Assembly (NCBI GenBank): GCA_947177375.1
Contig: CAMWUF010000039.1
Span: 1 to 7,558, forward strand
From: an uncultured Ruminococcus sp.
GTDB taxonomy: Bacteria; Bacillota; Clostridia; Oscillospirales; Ruminococcaceae
Direction of reading: 5' to 3'
Length of the DNA stretch: 7,558 nt
Made by a program: the position numbers and the translations under genes
The notes under the pieces: generated by a model
The model's input: the letters and a program-made list of their open reading frames with translations, nothing else
What the model was told of the DNA's origin: nothing
Databases searched by the model: none
In this document: positions 6,423-7,558 of the stretch, piece after piece
Layout: every line of letters begins with the position of its first letter
Position numbering within the stretch: the stretch's first letter is position 1

Positions 6423-7525
6423 AAGAAATATCAGAAATCACAGAAATTTTGCTGAATACTGCGGTATTTCATCAAGAAAAATTCATGCCAACCCGTCTGA
6501 ATTTCATCTATGGGGATAACGGAACCGGAAAATCTACCATCGCAGAAACTATCTGGAAAGCTAAAACTCTGAAGTTCAGAGCCGGAAAATCTGCTGCTGA
6601 TTATGAAATTCTGGGATACTGTCAGGAGTTTATACAGCAAAATATTCAGCAGTATGCAAATCTACCCGGGATTTTTACAGTCAGTCAGCAGAATGCCGAA
6701 TTACAGAAAAAATTAAAAAATCTGGAATCACAGAGAACAAGAACGGAAGCAGCACTTTTCCAGACAATTTCAGAGTTGGAAACTGTCCGTAAGAAACAAG
6801 AATCATTATTTCATGATTTCCAGGAAGTATGCTGGAAACGAGCAAAAGATATTCGTCAGAAATTTGAAAAAACACAGAAAGGTGTAAAAACAAAAATTAA
6901 ATTCGCTAATACTGTTCTGAAATATGGAGCAGGAAAACCATATAATCTGAATGATATTTCAGAATTTTATCAGACTGCTTTTGATGAAACTGCACGGATT
7001 TATCGATTTTATCAGGATATTTCGGATATATCAGTATTTGAAAAGATTTCTGGTCTGGAGCTTTTATCTGAATCGATTGTCAGCAGTTCAGACAGTGTAT
7101 TTTCGCAGTTTATGAAAGCCATTCAGGCGGTTGATTGGGTACAGCATGGACATGAAAAATTTTCAATATCAGCAGGTGAGGTCTGCCCATACTGTCAGCA
7201 GAAACTTCCAGATGATTTTGAATTTCAGCTCACTGTCTGTTTTGATGAACAGTATCAGCAGAAAATCCAGAAGTTAAAGCAAATATATGAAATTTATCGT
7301 CAGAAAGCGAATCAATTATATATTCCTTTACAGGAAAATCTGAAAGAACGTTTTCCAAAGGCAGATAATAAAATCTATCTGAACCGAATGAATTTGCTGA
7401 AACAACAAATCAAACGGAATCTGCAAATCATTCAAAATAAGATAGAAAATCCTTCTGTTCCGGCTGAACTGGAATCTGTACAGTCTGTCATGAAAGAAAT
7501 CAATAGACCTGTTCGAAAACCTTGA
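6419..7525 (+). CDS. zinc-hook AAA_13 (RloC/PrrC/Rad50-like) ATPase, 3'-truncated
   Basis: This encodes the N-terminal part (368 residues) of an ABC/SMC-like ATPase of the AAA_13 type, found in RloC and PrrC anticodon nucleases and related defence proteins. Visible are FIYGDNGTGKST (Walker A, K38), a Gln-rich region with CQEFIQQNIQQY (68-79) that may include the Q-loop, coiled-coil-like segments (about 90-135 and 275-345), and CPYCQQKLPDDF (256-267), a CxxC motif like a Rad50/RloC zinc hook. There is no ABC signature, Walker B or C-terminal nuclease (HEPN-like) domain, while family members are commonly about 700-800 residues. The frame ends at TGA 7523-7525 after KEINRPVRKP, inside a new promoter, so the gene is probably cut by recombination. 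An ATG at 6350 in the same frame lies inside the helicase gene and lacks a good binding site, so 6419 is preferred. As it stands the product cannot form a complete ATPase head. The AAA_13 call is firm; the RloC-like effector is unproven. Confidence 0.8.
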   Translation: MKEISEITEILLNTAVFHQEKFMPTRLNFIYGDNGTGKSTIAETIWKAKTLKFRAGKSAADYEILGYCQEFIQQNIQQYANLPGIFTVSQQNAELQKKLKNLESQRTRTEAALFQTISELETVRKKQESLFHDFQEVCWKRAKDIRQKFEKTQKGVKTKIKFANTVLKYGAGKPYNLNDISEFYQTAFDETARIYRFYQDISDISVFEKISGLELLSESIVSSSDSVFSQFMKAIQAVDWVQHGHEKFSISAGEVCPYCQQKLPDDFEFQLTVCFDEQYQQKIQKLKQIYEIYRQKANQLYIPLQENLKERFPKADNKIYLNRMNLLKQQIKRNLQIIQNKIENPSVPAELESVQSVMKEINRPVRKP

Positions 7526-7550
7526 CAAGAGAAGAAAAAAGGAGTAAAAT
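7522..7550 (+). promoter_or_regulatory. near-consensus promoter reading out of the window
   Basis: A perfect -35 TTGACA (7522-7527) and TAAAAT (7545-7550, 5 of 6 matches to TATAAT) are separated by exactly 17 bp. The -35 box contains the stop codon of the truncated ATPase gene. A promoter here suggests that the sequence from about 7500 onward belongs to a different, newly joined unit whose gene lies beyond 7558. The purine-rich spacer includes GGAG, but no start codon is visible in the remaining bases. Confidence 0.65.
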
Positions 7551-7558
7551 AGAAAAAA

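Noticed and set aside
6190..6519. 109-residue + strand ORF overlapping the gene junction
   Set aside because: It overlaps both well-supported genes in another frame and has no recognisable motif.

Overview
The window reads as a stretch of a low-GC Firmicutes genome, probably a Clostridia member of the Ruminococcaceae/Lachnospiraceae type. The reasons are the AT-rich composition (estimated by eye), AGGAGG-type ribosome binding sites, near-consensus sigma-A promoters, and the kinds of gene remnants present. The genus is inference, not proof. All genes lie on the + strand. I see no tRNA, rRNA, CRISPR array or convincing intrinsic terminator.

Positions 1-1540 are a decayed accessory zone. It opens with the 3' part of an IS630-family transposase (frame open 39-578, DD34E triad present). 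Next comes a pseudogene of an MBL-fold hydrolase (635-957), which keeps its ribosome binding site and start but has an internal deletion, a frame change and two nonsense codons. Then come about 230 bases I cannot assign (958-1190) and a frameshifted remnant of a DUF1810 gene (1191-1540).

Positions 1541-7525 hold a two-gene operon. A strong promoter (TTGTAT-17 bp-TATACT with a TGn extension) precedes one very large intact ORF of 1589 residues (1653-6422). In order it carries a DEDD-type 3'-5' exonuclease-like domain, a Cys cluster, a complete RecQ (SF2) helicase core, a winged-helix-like and uncharacterised middle region, a complete UvrD/Rep-type (SF1) helicase, and a C-terminal domain I do not recognise. 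The second gene (6419-7525) overlaps it by ATGA and has its own AGGAGG. It encodes the N-terminal part of an SMC/Rad50-like AAA_13 ATPase with a P-loop, coiled coils and a CPYC zinc-hook-like motif, as in RloC/PrrC-type proteins. It ends without a Walker B motif or any effector domain.

The truncated ATPase gene stops inside the -35 box of another near-consensus promoter (TTGACA-17 bp-TAAAAT, 7522-7550) that points out of the window. This suggests a recombination junction.

The most interesting content is the pairing: a Werner-like exonuclease-RecQ protein also fused to a UvrD helicase, translationally coupled to a zinc-hook AAA_13 protein, in a transposon- and pseudogene-rich setting. A role in DNA processing with anti-phage or anti-plasmid defence is a reasonable hypothesis. 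I do not recognise the pair as a named system.
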